This document shows, piece by piece, positions 1 through 6,483 of a DNA stretch of 8,970 nucleotides. Source of the DNA: DASTDY01 sp035457345. GTDB taxonomy: Bacteria > Patescibacteriota > Saccharimonadia > Saccharimonadales > EFPC-124. A program made the translations under genes and the position numbers. The DNA lies in NCBI GenBank assembly GCA_035457345.1, contig DATIBT010000052.1:1-8970 (forward strand). Direction: 5' to 3'. The stretch's first letter is position 1. Every line of letters begins with the position of its first letter. Below the pieces are notes generated by a model. It did no database searches, was not told the origin of the DNA, and was given only the letters and a program-made list of their open reading frames with translations.

Positions 1-245
1 AATATGCTGCCGAGCGCCATGCCAAGGTACGAAACCCCTACCGAACTAAGCGCCCGTTTAGCCGTTTTTGGCGTGCCCGCAACCGCCGCCCATAAGAGGG
101 ACATGGCGACCGGAATGCGAGCAACAGTAATCGACTTCTCCGTGTCTAACCCGCCAAGCCGCTGGCTCTTATCTTTTTTGAGTACATAGGCCGCGGCCAA
201 GCCCGCTACCGCAAGGCCGAGTACGCCCGAGACTGCTTTGTGCAT
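1..245 (-). CDS. Small membrane protein, N-terminal part (cut by left edge)
   Basis: I do not recognise this gene. The frame opens with ATG at 243-245 and stays open to the left edge, giving 81 visible residues. The start is secure: a perfect AGGAGG lies six bases upstream. The protein begins MHKAVSGVLG and has a hydrophobic helix at about residues 4-21 followed at once by positive residues (KKDK). A polar stretch comes next, then a second hydrophobic segment at about 45-60 (IPVAMSLLWAAVAG), a short basic linker (TPKTAKR), and what may be a third segment beginning near residue 70 and running off the window. Small-residue-rich helices of this kind suggest an inner-membrane protein; the first could also be an uncleaved signal anchor. 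It lies 59 bases downstream of polA on the same strand and may be cotranscribed with it. No function can be given. Confidence 0.72.
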   Translation of the reverse strand, partial: MHKAVSGVLGLAVAGLAAAYVLKKDKSQRLGGLDTEKSITVARIPVAMSLLWAAVAGTPKTAKRALSSVGVSYLGMALGSI

Positions 246-251
246 ATAATT

Positions 252-287
252 CCTCCTTGTACTACAAGGATATAGGGTGGAAGGAGG
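252..287 (-). promoter_or_regulatory. Shine-Dalgarno and possible occluding leader of the left-edge gene
   Basis: The strand transcribed here carries AAGGAGG (252-258 on the plus strand, as CCTCCTT), six bases before the ATG. Two upstream sequences can pair with it. One is CCTCCTT (281-287), an exact seven-base complement 22 bases away. The other is the left arm of the adjacent hairpin (265-270). The two pairings exclude each other and both would hide the ribosome binding site. This is what a translational switch, autogenous control site or thermosensor would look like, but only the complementarity is seen; the function is inferred. Confidence 0.5.
254..270. repeat. Perfect 8+1+8 palindrome overlapping a Shine-Dalgarno
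   Basis: TCCTTGTA at 254-261 and TACAAGGA at 263-270 are exact inverted copies around a single base. As DNA this could be an operator for a dimeric repressor. As RNA it folds into a six-pair stem (TCCTTG/CAAGGA on the minus strand) with a five-base loop that covers most of the Shine-Dalgarno of the left-edge gene. Confidence 0.6.
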
Positions 288-304
288 GGGTGCAGCGGAA
301 AAGG

Positions 305-2851
305 TTACAAATCGCCCCAGTTTGTCCCAGTGCTTACGTCTACGCGGAGCTTCACCGGTAATGGATGAACTGATTCCATGGTGGCCTTTAAGATGCTCGC
401 GACTTTTTCAGCGTTGGCCTCAGGGCATTCGACCAAAATACTGTCGTGCACTTGTAGCAGCTGCTCCCCTAGCCCTTCGATCTCTTTTTCCACGTTGAGC
501 ATGGCGATCTTCATAAGGTCGGCTTCCGTACCCTGAATTGGCATGTTCATGGCGGCGCGTTTGGCAGCTTCGCGAACAGCAAAGTTGCTCGATTTTAAAT
601 CTGGGCTCGGACGACGGCGGCCAAAAATGGTCTCCACATACCCTTCGCGCTCCGCCATTTTAACGGTCTTTTCAATGTACTGCGCAAGCGGCGCGCGCAG
701 CTCAAAATACTTGCGAATAAATTCTTTGGCGTCGGCAAATGTCATGCCGGTGGCAATGCTCAGCCCATGCGGGCTCATGCCATACAGAATACCAAAGTTC
801 ACCACCTTGGCGTCGCGGCGCTGGTTTTTGCTGACCTGCTCCATGGGCACGCCGTAAATTTGGGCGGCCGTTTTGGTGTGGATGTCTTCATCTTTGTTGA
901 AGCTTTCAATGAGCTCGGTGTCGTCGGCCATGACAGCGGCCAATCGCAGCTCGAACTGGTTGTAGTCCGCGCTCACAAACACGTTACCCTTAGCCGGCAC
1001 AAAGGCGCGGCGGATGGCCTGGCCAATTTCCGAACGGGTGGGAATATTTTGCAGGTTCGGATCGCGGGAGCTCAGGCGGCCGGTGGCGGCAACGTCAAGG
1101 TCGTAAGTGGTGTGGACTTTGCCTTGGCCGTCTACAAAGTTTGGCAGCGCGTCTAGGTATGTGCTCTTCAGTTTTGTGTACTCGCGGTACTGCGTAATGA
1201 GGTCAATGATCGGGTGGAGGCTGCGCAGTTTATCGAGCTCAGCCGCGCCGGTCGAATACCCGGTCTTTCCCTTTTTAACCCCTTGCGTTGGCAACTGCAA
1301 TGTATCAAATAAAATTGAGCCTAGCTGCGCGGGCGAACCTATGTTAAATTCTTTTCCGGCGAGTTCGTAAATTTTGTGTTCGAACTCGGCAATACGCTCG
1401 GCAAACTTGGCGCTCATGTCTGAGAGCGTTGGCACGTCCAACCGGATACCACGGTGCTCGACCAGAGCGAGCAACTGGATGGATGGAAAATCAATTTCGG
1501 CAGCAACTTTTTGGAGCTTTGGCGCGGCTTCAAATTCTTTTTGTTGTTCGGCGTATACCTCCCAGATGGCGGGCAATACTTGTTCGGCGTCGGCCACATC
1601 TATGGAACGTGCAAGTAAATCGCTCAGCTCGCGCGAACGCAGCAGGGCGTTCAGAATAAACGCAGCAATGCGAGTGTCGTGCCCTACCTGGCCCGGCCAC
1701 GCAATGCCATTCACCAGCAGCGAGCGCAACACCTCTTTAAGACCGTGGCCAATAAGCGGGCCATTAGCTAGTGTACTAAGCTCTTTGGCGACGGTTTCCA
1801 GTGGCACTACCGCGTAATAGCCAGCAACCGGGCTGACCCATAACTCAGTACCTTCCGGATTAAGCGCAATCACCCGCGGCTTGCCAGCGGCAAAGTCGGC
1901 TTCGTGATACGCCTTCTTTTTGATCTCTGGGAGGGCCTTTGTTGTGTCTTCAAGTTCAACCTGGGCAAGGGCTTCTTTGGTCATGGCAGCCTCGGCCTGG
2001 CGGAGTAAATTGCGGAATTCATACTTACGCAAAAATGATACAAACTCAGGCGTGACGCCATCGTGCAGCTTAGCTTTGTCGTAGTCTAGCTCCACTGGCG
2101 CGTCACTGACCAATGTGACTAACTTTTGACTCAGAAACGCCATGTCGCGGTCCTTAACCAGCTTGTCGCGAACAGATTTTTTGAGCAGCTCCACGTTTTC
2201 GTAGACTTCTTCCAATGTTTTGTATTGCTTTATAAGTTCAAGGGCGGTCTTTTCGCCAACACCCGCAACGCCGGGAATGTTGTCGCTGGCGTCCCCCTTA
2301 AGCGCTTTTACATCTACCCATTGGTGCGCGTCAACGCCATACTTCTCTTGGAACGACGCAACGTTGAACAACTCAATGTTACTGAGGCCTTTTTTGAGGG
2401 TGTAGATGTGCGTGTGCTCGTTGACGCACTGCAGGACATCAAGGTCGGAAGTGACGAGATAGCTCTCAATTCCCTTGGCGCCGGCCTTTTTGGCAAAGGT
2501 AGCCATGATGTCATCCGCTTCTAAGTCATCGTACTCGTACAGTGGCCATTCAAGGGCTTCAAGCAATTTATAGAGCACTTCAACCTGGTCATAAAAATCA
2601 GGCGGCGCGGGTTTACGATTTCCCTTGTACTGCGGATAGAGCGCCAAGCGAGCGCGAATGTTGGTGTGGCGCTTATCCCAAGCCACGGCAACGTAATCAG
2701 GCTTTAACTTTTTAACCACCTCAAGCGCCATCACAGCAAACCCATACACACCACCAGTTGGCGTGCCATCTTTAGTGCTTAAATTTGGCATTGCATAATA
2801 GCCGCGGTAAAACACGGATTTTCCATCTATAAGAACAAGGCGCTGCGTCAT
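305..2851 (-). CDS. polA: DNA polymerase I (family A)
   Basis: This is an 848-residue DNA polymerase I for repair synthesis and Okazaki primer removal in the cytoplasm. Residues 1 to about 290 form the 5'-3' flap nuclease: the N-terminal LIDGKSVFYRGYYAM, the acidic EYDDLEADDI, VTSDLDVLQ and the helix-hairpin-helix region GDASDNIPGVAGVGEKTALE are all present. Residues 320-420 correspond to the 3'-5' exonuclease, but the first DxE motif is replaced by VIALNPEGTE, so proofreading is probably lost, as in Taq polymerase. The polymerase domain has motif A (SADYNQFELR, 627-636), motif B (RRDAKVVNFGILYG, 678-691) and motif C (QVHDSILVE, 800-808). Motif C reads HDS where most family members have HDE. 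The usual C-terminal NWGDL is intact. I chose ATG 2849-2851 over an in-frame GTG 15 bases upstream because the GTG lies inside the -10 box. The gene is 23 bases downstream of the sigma factor gene. Confidence 0.97.
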   Translation of the reverse strand: MTQRLVLIDGKSVFYRGYYAMPNLSTKDGTPTGGVYGFAVMALEVVKKLKPDYVAVAWDKRHTNIRARLALYPQYKGNRKPAPPDFYDQVEVLYKLLEALEWPLYEYDDLEADDIMATFAKKAGAKGIESYLVTSDLDVLQCVNEHTHIYTLKKGLSNIELFNVASFQEKYGVDAHQWVDVKALKGDASDNIPGVAGVGEKTALELIKQYKTLEEVYENVELLKKSVRDKLVKDRDMAFLSQKLVTLVSDAPVELDYDKAKLHDGVTPEFVSFLRKYEFRNLLRQAEAAMTKEALAQVELEDTTKALPEIKKKAYHEADFAAGKPRVIALNPEGTELWVSPVAGYYAVVPLETVAKELSTLANGPLIGHGLKEVLRSLLVNGIAWPGQVGHDTRIAAFILNALLRSRELSDLLARSIDVADAEQVLPAIWEVYAEQQKEFEAAPKLQKVAAEIDFPSIQLLALVEHRGIRLDVPTLSDMSAKFAERIAEFEHKIYELAGKEFNIGSPAQLGSILFDTLQLPTQGVKKGKTGYSTGAAELDKLRSLHPIIDLITQYREYTKLKSTYLDALPNFVDGQGKVHTTYDLDVAATGRLSSRDPNLQNIPTRSEIGQAIRRAFVPAKGNVFVSADYNQFELRLAAVMADDTELIESFNKDEDIHTKTAAQIYGVPMEQVSKNQRRDAKVVNFGILYGMSPHGLSIATGMTFADAKEFIRKYFELRAPLAQYIEKTVKMAEREGYVETIFGRRRPSPDLKSSNFAVREAAKRAAMNMPIQGTEADLMKIAMLNVEKEIEGLGEQLLQVHDSILVECPEANAEKVASILKATMESVHPLPVKLRVDVSTGTNWGDL

Positions 2852-2857
2852 AGCACT

Positions 2858-2885
2858 AGTATACACGGTTGCTTCTACTGGTCAT
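2858..2885 (-). promoter_or_regulatory. Promoter of polA, predicting a leaderless mRNA
   Basis: On the minus strand, ATGACC (2880-2885) is a weak -35 sharing TGAC with the consensus. It is followed after 16 bases by TATACT (2858-2863), a -10 box with one mismatch. Exactly six bases separate the -10 from the ATG, which places transcription start at or beside the initiation codon; no Shine-Dalgarno is present. The -35 sits inside the last codons of the sigma factor gene. Confidence 0.5.
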
Positions 2886-5397
2886 TGTAGGCTTCGCGCA
2901 GCTGCACAAAAGCATTGCGCATGCGGCCGTACAAGTTTTTCTTAAAACCAAGCCTTGTGGATAGCGCTTCTACAGACTCCGGGGCATAACCATCAAGACC
3001 ATAGGCGCGTATAATTGCCTCGCGCATTCTTTCTTCCAGGCTGCTCCTACCAATAAGCTCAGCCGCTGCGTTACGACGCTCCTCCGGCGCAACATCTATG
3101 GGCACAGGCAGGCCTACATCTATCCAAAAAGTGGTTGGCGTTTGCGCACGCGCAACTGATTTGCCAAAAGTTATCTCTGCCGCCCTGTCGGCTAAGATAA
3201 GCGCCGTATTACTCGCCATGAGCGCAATGCCGGCCTTAATGCGCGCTAGATTAAACTGGTCATGCCTATCCCCTTCCTTCGTCTGGACGCCAAAACGTGC
3301 GCGGATTGCCATGGCCATAGAGTGAGACACGGTTTCAAAGGCCATCCCAAGCAGACGCTCAAAACCTTCAGGATCCTTTTCGCGTATGGCCCGAAAACCG
3401 TCAGCAAATTCCTCTGGCATTGTTTCGAGTAGTGCGTCACGAGCCTGTTTGTCTCGCTCGGCAGCCAATTCCTCTGGCGTAGGCACAGGCTCCCCGTTCA
3501 CTATGAGCCTAAGTTTCCACTTGGCGCTCTCGATATGCGCCTCTGCTTCCTTCCATTTTATTCCCATTAACGCCCCAATCTCCCGCACGCCCCGTCCTCC
3601 AAACACAGACGCGCTGAACGCCCTGGCTTCCTCGGGTGTGAGTTGAGCGAGCAGATCGCTCAACTCACTGGCTTCTGCACTGGCAATAACTTCTCCAAGA
3701 GGATCAGGAGCCCTGGTATCGCCAATGAATTTTTCTAGCTCATCCGACTTGTCCGCACCGACTTTTGTCTCTAGGGCAATTGTTGCCGTCGTTTCAAGGT
3801 CTTTGAGTGCTTCCTCTACCACCGCGATCTCCACCTTCATACGTTTTGCTATTTGCTCAAGGCTGGGCTCTTCAATGAGCTCAATCCGCAGGGCATCGCG
3901 CACCCTCTTAAAGCGGTTCAGTATTTCGACTTTATGCACCGGCAGCCGAATGGTCCGGTCGTAGTCGGCAATGCCCCGAGTAACGGCCTGACGAATCCAC
4001 CAGGTGGCATAAGTAGCAAAGCGATACCCTTTGGTGTAATCAAATTTCAACGCCGCCTGGTTGAGACCAAAAAAACCTTCAGTATTCAGATCTTTAATGT
4101 CCATACTCTCCCGGCCCCGGATATACCGCTTGGCGATACTTATAACAAGTCGTAAGTTAGCTGTTGTTAGCTCATCCTTGGCGGCTAAGGCATCTTCAAA
4201 GAGGTATTTAAGCTCGGCTTCGGTGAATGGACGGTCGTTGAGGAGGGCCGGATTATCCTCTAACTGAAGGAGCAGCTCTTCTGCATACCAACCGGCCTCC
4301 ATGCGCTTGCACAGCTCAACTACTTGGTCGCTACTAAGAAGGGATACCTTCCCCACTTCTTTCATATACAATTCCCATGTGTCTATCGGCCCTGTGGGTT
4401 CATCGAGGTCTGGTTGGGGGGCGGCAATTTCTTCCTCGAGGTCTGCGATATCTTGCTCATCTGGTTCGCCCTGGCTTTTTATTGGATCCGCAGGCAAGTC
4501 ATCAAACTGTGAATCGAACGGCGCTTCGCCTTTTGGCTTGTTACGACGTACTTGACGTTTGGTTGCCGTGCCGCCGAGTGTAGTGACGGTTACGCGGCGG
4601 CGAAGCTCATCCAGGCGCTCGGCGGCACACTGGAGCTCGTGCACAAATGCCGCAGCTTGTTCGGGCCCAACGCTCACCTCCGCTTCAATATCATGGAATG
4701 TTTTAGGCGACCTGCCCGCTTCTGGCGAGCCCACTGCTTCAGAGAGCATCCACTCGCCTGCTGATGCATCTTCGCCGATGTGTTCATACAACGGACGAAG
4801 TTCCTCCAAAACCTTCTCGAGTTTTGGCGAGGGCATATACGTAAGTAGGCCATTGTACCAAGCAGAAGTGTGTGCAACAAAGCGGTGCACCGCCTGGGTA
4901 TCGTCTGGGCCTACAGCCCGTATAGCAAGAGCACGCGCGGCACTATGTTGTGGTTGATCTGGGTAGACGGCGGTATCGAGGAGCTCTTCGGCACGGCCAT
5001 GGAGCCTCGCAATAAGTCCGTCCATAGTTGGCCCATGTTTGCCGGAACGCAAGTTGGCCACAACAGGCAGCACGTTCCGTACCACCTTGCCAGTTGCGAG
5101 GGCTAAACGATTTGCCGTGCCAGGATGGTGCCAGTCATACCCGAAACGCTGGACCAATGCGTCCAGCGAACCGCCAGTAATGCATTCGCGCAGCACGGCA
5201 GAGTCAGCCTCACTGTTACCCCCGTTTAGAAAGTGTAAGTTAGCCAAAAGATTGGTGACCGTCTGCTCCTCGGGCGGCGAACAACGGCGCATTGCCCTGG
5301 CCCAGGGTGTGCTACCAAGTACCGCATCTAGGAACATGCGGCGGACACCGCCTGGTGCCCGCCGCATGTCAAATTGTTCGGGTGATTGCCTCTCCAA
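2875..5397 (-). CDS. Oversized sigma-70 family RNA polymerase sigma factor
   Basis: This is an 840-residue sigma factor, directing RNA polymerase to promoters. A start at TTG (5395-5397) is supported by AGAGGG eight bases upstream and an in-frame stop shortly before it. Residues 1-335 match nothing I recognise; they end in a basic patch (KRQVRRNKPKG, 280-290) and an acidic linker (295-335). Region 1.2 is 338-370 (DTWELYMKEVGKVSLL). Region 2 is 408-490, with LTTANLRLVISIAKRYI, FDYTKGYRFATYATWWIRQA and RTIRLPVH. Region 3 is about 491-545. Region 4 (577-633) begins LTPEEARAF, but its recognition helix (KEAEAHIESAK) lacks the arginines of the usual RERIRQIE. A further 205 residues follow, ending at 784-838 in a second region-4-like module (REAIIRAYGLDG, then a helix ending VQLREAY). 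Region 2.2 is also divergent (DLNTEGFFGLNQA). It could be the primary sigma or a diverged alternative one; I give no symbol for that reason. It precedes polA. Confidence 0.9.
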   Translation of the reverse strand: MERQSPEQFDMRRAPGGVRRMFLDAVLGSTPWARAMRRCSPPEEQTVTNLLANLHFLNGGNSEADSAVLRECITGGSLDALVQRFGYDWHHPGTANRLALATGKVVRNVLPVVANLRSGKHGPTMDGLIARLHGRAEELLDTAVYPDQPQHSAARALAIRAVGPDDTQAVHRFVAHTSAWYNGLLTYMPSPKLEKVLEELRPLYEHIGEDASAGEWMLSEAVGSPEAGRSPKTFHDIEAEVSVGPEQAAAFVHELQCAAERLDELRRRVTVTTLGGTATKRQVRRNKPKGEAPFDSQFDDLPADPIKSQGEPDEQDIADLEEEIAAPQPDLDEPTGPIDTWELYMKEVGKVSLLSSDQVVELCKRMEAGWYAEELLLQLEDNPALLNDRPFTEAELKYLFEDALAAKDELTTANLRLVISIAKRYIRGRESMDIKDLNTEGFFGLNQAALKFDYTKGYRFATYATWWIRQAVTRGIADYDRTIRLPVHKVEILNRFKRVRDALRIELIEEPSLEQIAKRMKVEIAVVEEALKDLETTATIALETKVGADKSDELEKFIGDTRAPDPLGEVIASAEASELSDLLAQLTPEEARAFSASVFGGRGVREIGALMGIKWKEAEAHIESAKWKLRLIVNGEPVPTPEELAAERDKQARDALLETMPEEFADGFRAIREKDPEGFERLLGMAFETVSHSMAMAIRARFGVQTKEGDRHDQFNLARIKAGIALMASNTALILADRAAEITFGKSVARAQTPTTFWIDVGLPVPIDVAPEERRNAAAELIGRSSLEERMREAIIRAYGLDGYAPESVEALSTRLGFKKNLYGRMRNAFVQLREAYNDQ

Positions 5398-5405
5398 AAA
5401 ATAAT

Positions 5406-5411
5406 CCCTCT
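5406..5411 (-). promoter_or_regulatory. Ribosome binding site deciding the sigma factor's TTG start
   Basis: AGAGGG on the minus strand lies eight bases before the TTG at 5395-5397. It supports this rare start over the ATG ten codons further in, which has no comparable site at the right distance. Confidence 0.5.
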
Positions 5412-5437
5412 TAAAAACCGACCGTAACTATATTCTT

Positions 5438-5466
5438 AGCATAGCGGGACATTTTTTTGATCACAA
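5438..5466 (-). promoter_or_regulatory. Probable promoter of the sigma factor gene
   Basis: TTGTGA (5461-5466) and TATGCT (5438-5443), read on the minus strand, are spaced by 17 bases and each match the consensus at four of six positions. An alternative and better -10, TATAGT at 5427-5432, has no good -35. Either would give a 5' leader of about 20-35 bases containing the ribosome binding site, unlike the leaderless arrangement of neighbouring genes. The site lies in the 80-base gap after the squalene/phytoene synthase-like gene. Confidence 0.35.
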
Positions 5467-5477
5467 GCATGGCCGCG

Positions 5478-6308
5478 TTAATCAAAACTGTGTCCGAGCA
5501 ATGTTAACCACTGCCGGGTCTGGCTAGGATGCATAGTGCGTTCGAACAGTGCCAGCGGATGCTTCGCAATTACCTTGGCAGTGTGCCTGTAGCCATCCGC
5601 AACAGTATTTATGGCAACGCGTGGCCGGCGGGGCACATAGGCCATGTCAGCGCTTGCCTCGTCTTGCCACTGACGATAGCGACTGAGCTGCAAGGCAATA
5701 AATGCACCGAACTGTACCGGGTTAGCCTCGGCGGTTTTTTGGCTCACATCTTTAAGCCCAAACTGCACAAGGTCTTCTTTTGGAAAAAAATGTATACGAG
5801 GGGGGTTGTTGTTGCCAATGTCGCGCACAAAAGTAATCCACTGTATGGCGCGGGCCTGGGCTTGGGCAGCGGGACGGGCATCTTTAGGGAGGCGGAGCAT
5901 ACTTGCCACCATAAGCCCGATAGTTTCAGCTGAAGCATATACGTGGTCTAAACTCTCAGCAAGTGTTTTAGGCCGGGACGCCGGATGGAGCATGGCTACT
6001 AAAAAGGCATCTACCCATGCCACATCGAAGCCGTACATAATTTTGAGCCGGGCTATATTTTTAGCAATGAGCATGGTGGGGTCGTCACCCTCCTTATGGT
6101 CGAGCTCCCGCATGGGCGCATCGCTGCATGCCTGCCACTTAGCGGCAAGCGCTTGGAGTTGAGCCGGCTGGTTACGAGCATAATCATGTGCCACCAGGAC
6201 AAACTCTTGCAGCCGTGCAACATCGTTACGCAAATAGCTGCCAAAGAAAAGACTACCCGCAATGCGCCTGATTCTCCCCTCTTTGCCAATCTCCTCCTCG
6301 AGGTTCAT
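5478..6308 (-). CDS. Divergent squalene/phytoene synthase family protein
   Basis: A 276-residue all-alpha protein of the trans head-to-head prenyl synthase family, which condenses two farnesyl or geranylgeranyl diphosphates to squalene-type or phytoene products. Family signals: AHDYARN (40-46) at the first aspartate-rich site, DHVYASAETIGLMVASML (121-138) matching the CYRVAGTVG region, and QWITFVRDIGNNN with RIHFFPKEDLVQFGL (156-185) matching the second motif (usually LRDVGED...RIYLPKEDL). A late VPRRPRVAINTVADGY (225-240) also fits. The metal-binding motifs are eroded: the first reads HDYAR where DDxxD is expected, and the second DIGNN where DxxxD is expected. At 276 residues it is at the short end for the family. 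It has its own promoter and no Shine-Dalgarno before the ATG. The upstream neighbour is a prenyl diphosphate synthase, which supports isoprenoid metabolism. It might be an active enzyme with altered metal binding, or a non-catalytic relative. Confidence 0.82.
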   Translation of the reverse strand: MNLEEEIGKEGRIRRIAGSLFFGSYLRNDVARLQEFVLVAHDYARNQPAQLQALAAKWQACSDAPMRELDHKEGDDPTMLIAKNIARLKIMYGFDVAWVDAFLVAMLHPASRPKTLAESLDHVYASAETIGLMVASMLRLPKDARPAAQAQARAIQWITFVRDIGNNNPPRIHFFPKEDLVQFGLKDVSQKTAEANPVQFGAFIALQLSRYRQWQDEASADMAYVPRRPRVAINTVADGYRHTAKVIAKHPLALFERTMHPSQTRQWLTLLGHSFD

Positions 6309-6316
6309 GGCTATAC

Positions 6317-6345
6317 ACTGTAGCGTATTGGGCGGGTGCTGCCAA
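6317..6345 (-). promoter_or_regulatory. Promoter of the squalene/phytoene synthase-like gene
   Basis: On the minus strand TTGGCA (6340-6345, five of six matches) and TACAGT (6317-6322, four of six) are separated by 17 bases. The -10 is eight bases before the ATG at 6306-6308, and no Shine-Dalgarno lies between, so the message would have a leader of about 0-2 bases. Confidence 0.55.
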
Positions 6346-6349
6346 TTCG

Positions 6350-6364
6350 CAGATAATTAATCTG
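6350..6364. repeat. Small AT-rich inverted repeat just upstream of a -35 box
   Basis: CAGAT (6350-6354) and ATCTG (6360-6364) are inverted copies around AATTA. The repeat starts five bases upstream of the -35 of the squalene/phytoene synthase-like promoter, where an activator site or an UP-like element would sit. It is short enough to be chance. Confidence 0.35.
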
Positions 6365-6373
6365 GTGAAAAAC

Positions 6374-6382
6374 TGTGGATAA
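6374..6382 (-). promoter_or_regulatory. Perfect DnaA box
   Basis: The minus strand reads TTATCCACA, the exact consensus DnaA box, in the non-coding gap about 30 bases upstream of the squalene/phytoene synthase-like promoter. No second box is nearby and dnaA is not in the window, so this is not evidence of an origin. It could be a DnaA-controlled promoter, a titration site or chance. Confidence 0.5.
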
Positions 6383-6392
6383 CTTTAGGCTT

Positions 6393-6414
6393 GCAGACAG
6401 GACCAACCTGCTGT
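6393..6414. repeat. Inverted repeat (8-pair stem with one bulge)
   Basis: GCAG-A-CAGG (6393-6401) pairs with CCTGCTGT (6407-6414) across a five-base loop (ACCAA), with one bulged A and one G-T pair. It is one of a row of stem-forming sequences in the 239-base gap between the two isoprenoid genes. No run of T follows on either side, so it is not a standard terminator. Confidence 0.4.
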
Positions 6415-6426
6415 TCAATGCTTCCG

Positions 6427-6477
6427 GTGACGTTGATAGCTAATGGCCCCACAACCCCGTTTAGTTATTAGCGTCAC
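6427..6477. repeat. Interrupted 11-pair inverted repeat
   Basis: The arm ATTAGCGTCAC (6467-6477) is complementary to GTGACG (6427-6432) plus CTAAT (6440-6444), with seven unpaired bases (6433-6439) in the left arm and a 22-base loop rich in C. Eleven pairs in a bulged stem suggest RNA structure more than a protein-binding site. Confidence 0.45.
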
Positions 6478-6483
6478 TTCATG

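Noticed and set aside
273..290. G-quadruplex in GGGTGGAAGGAGGGGG on the plus strand
   Set aside because: Only two-layer potential, and the tract is better explained as the complement of the Shine-Dalgarno on the transcribed strand.
767..1156. Open frames of 60-150 codons on the plus strand across polA, the sigma gene and the synthases
   Set aside because: They are antisense to well-supported genes, have no ribosome binding sites or promoters at leaderless spacing, and their composition reflects the opposite-strand codons.
2956..2964. TGTGGATAG, a one-mismatch DnaA box
   Set aside because: It lies inside the sigma factor coding sequence without neighbours; likely chance.
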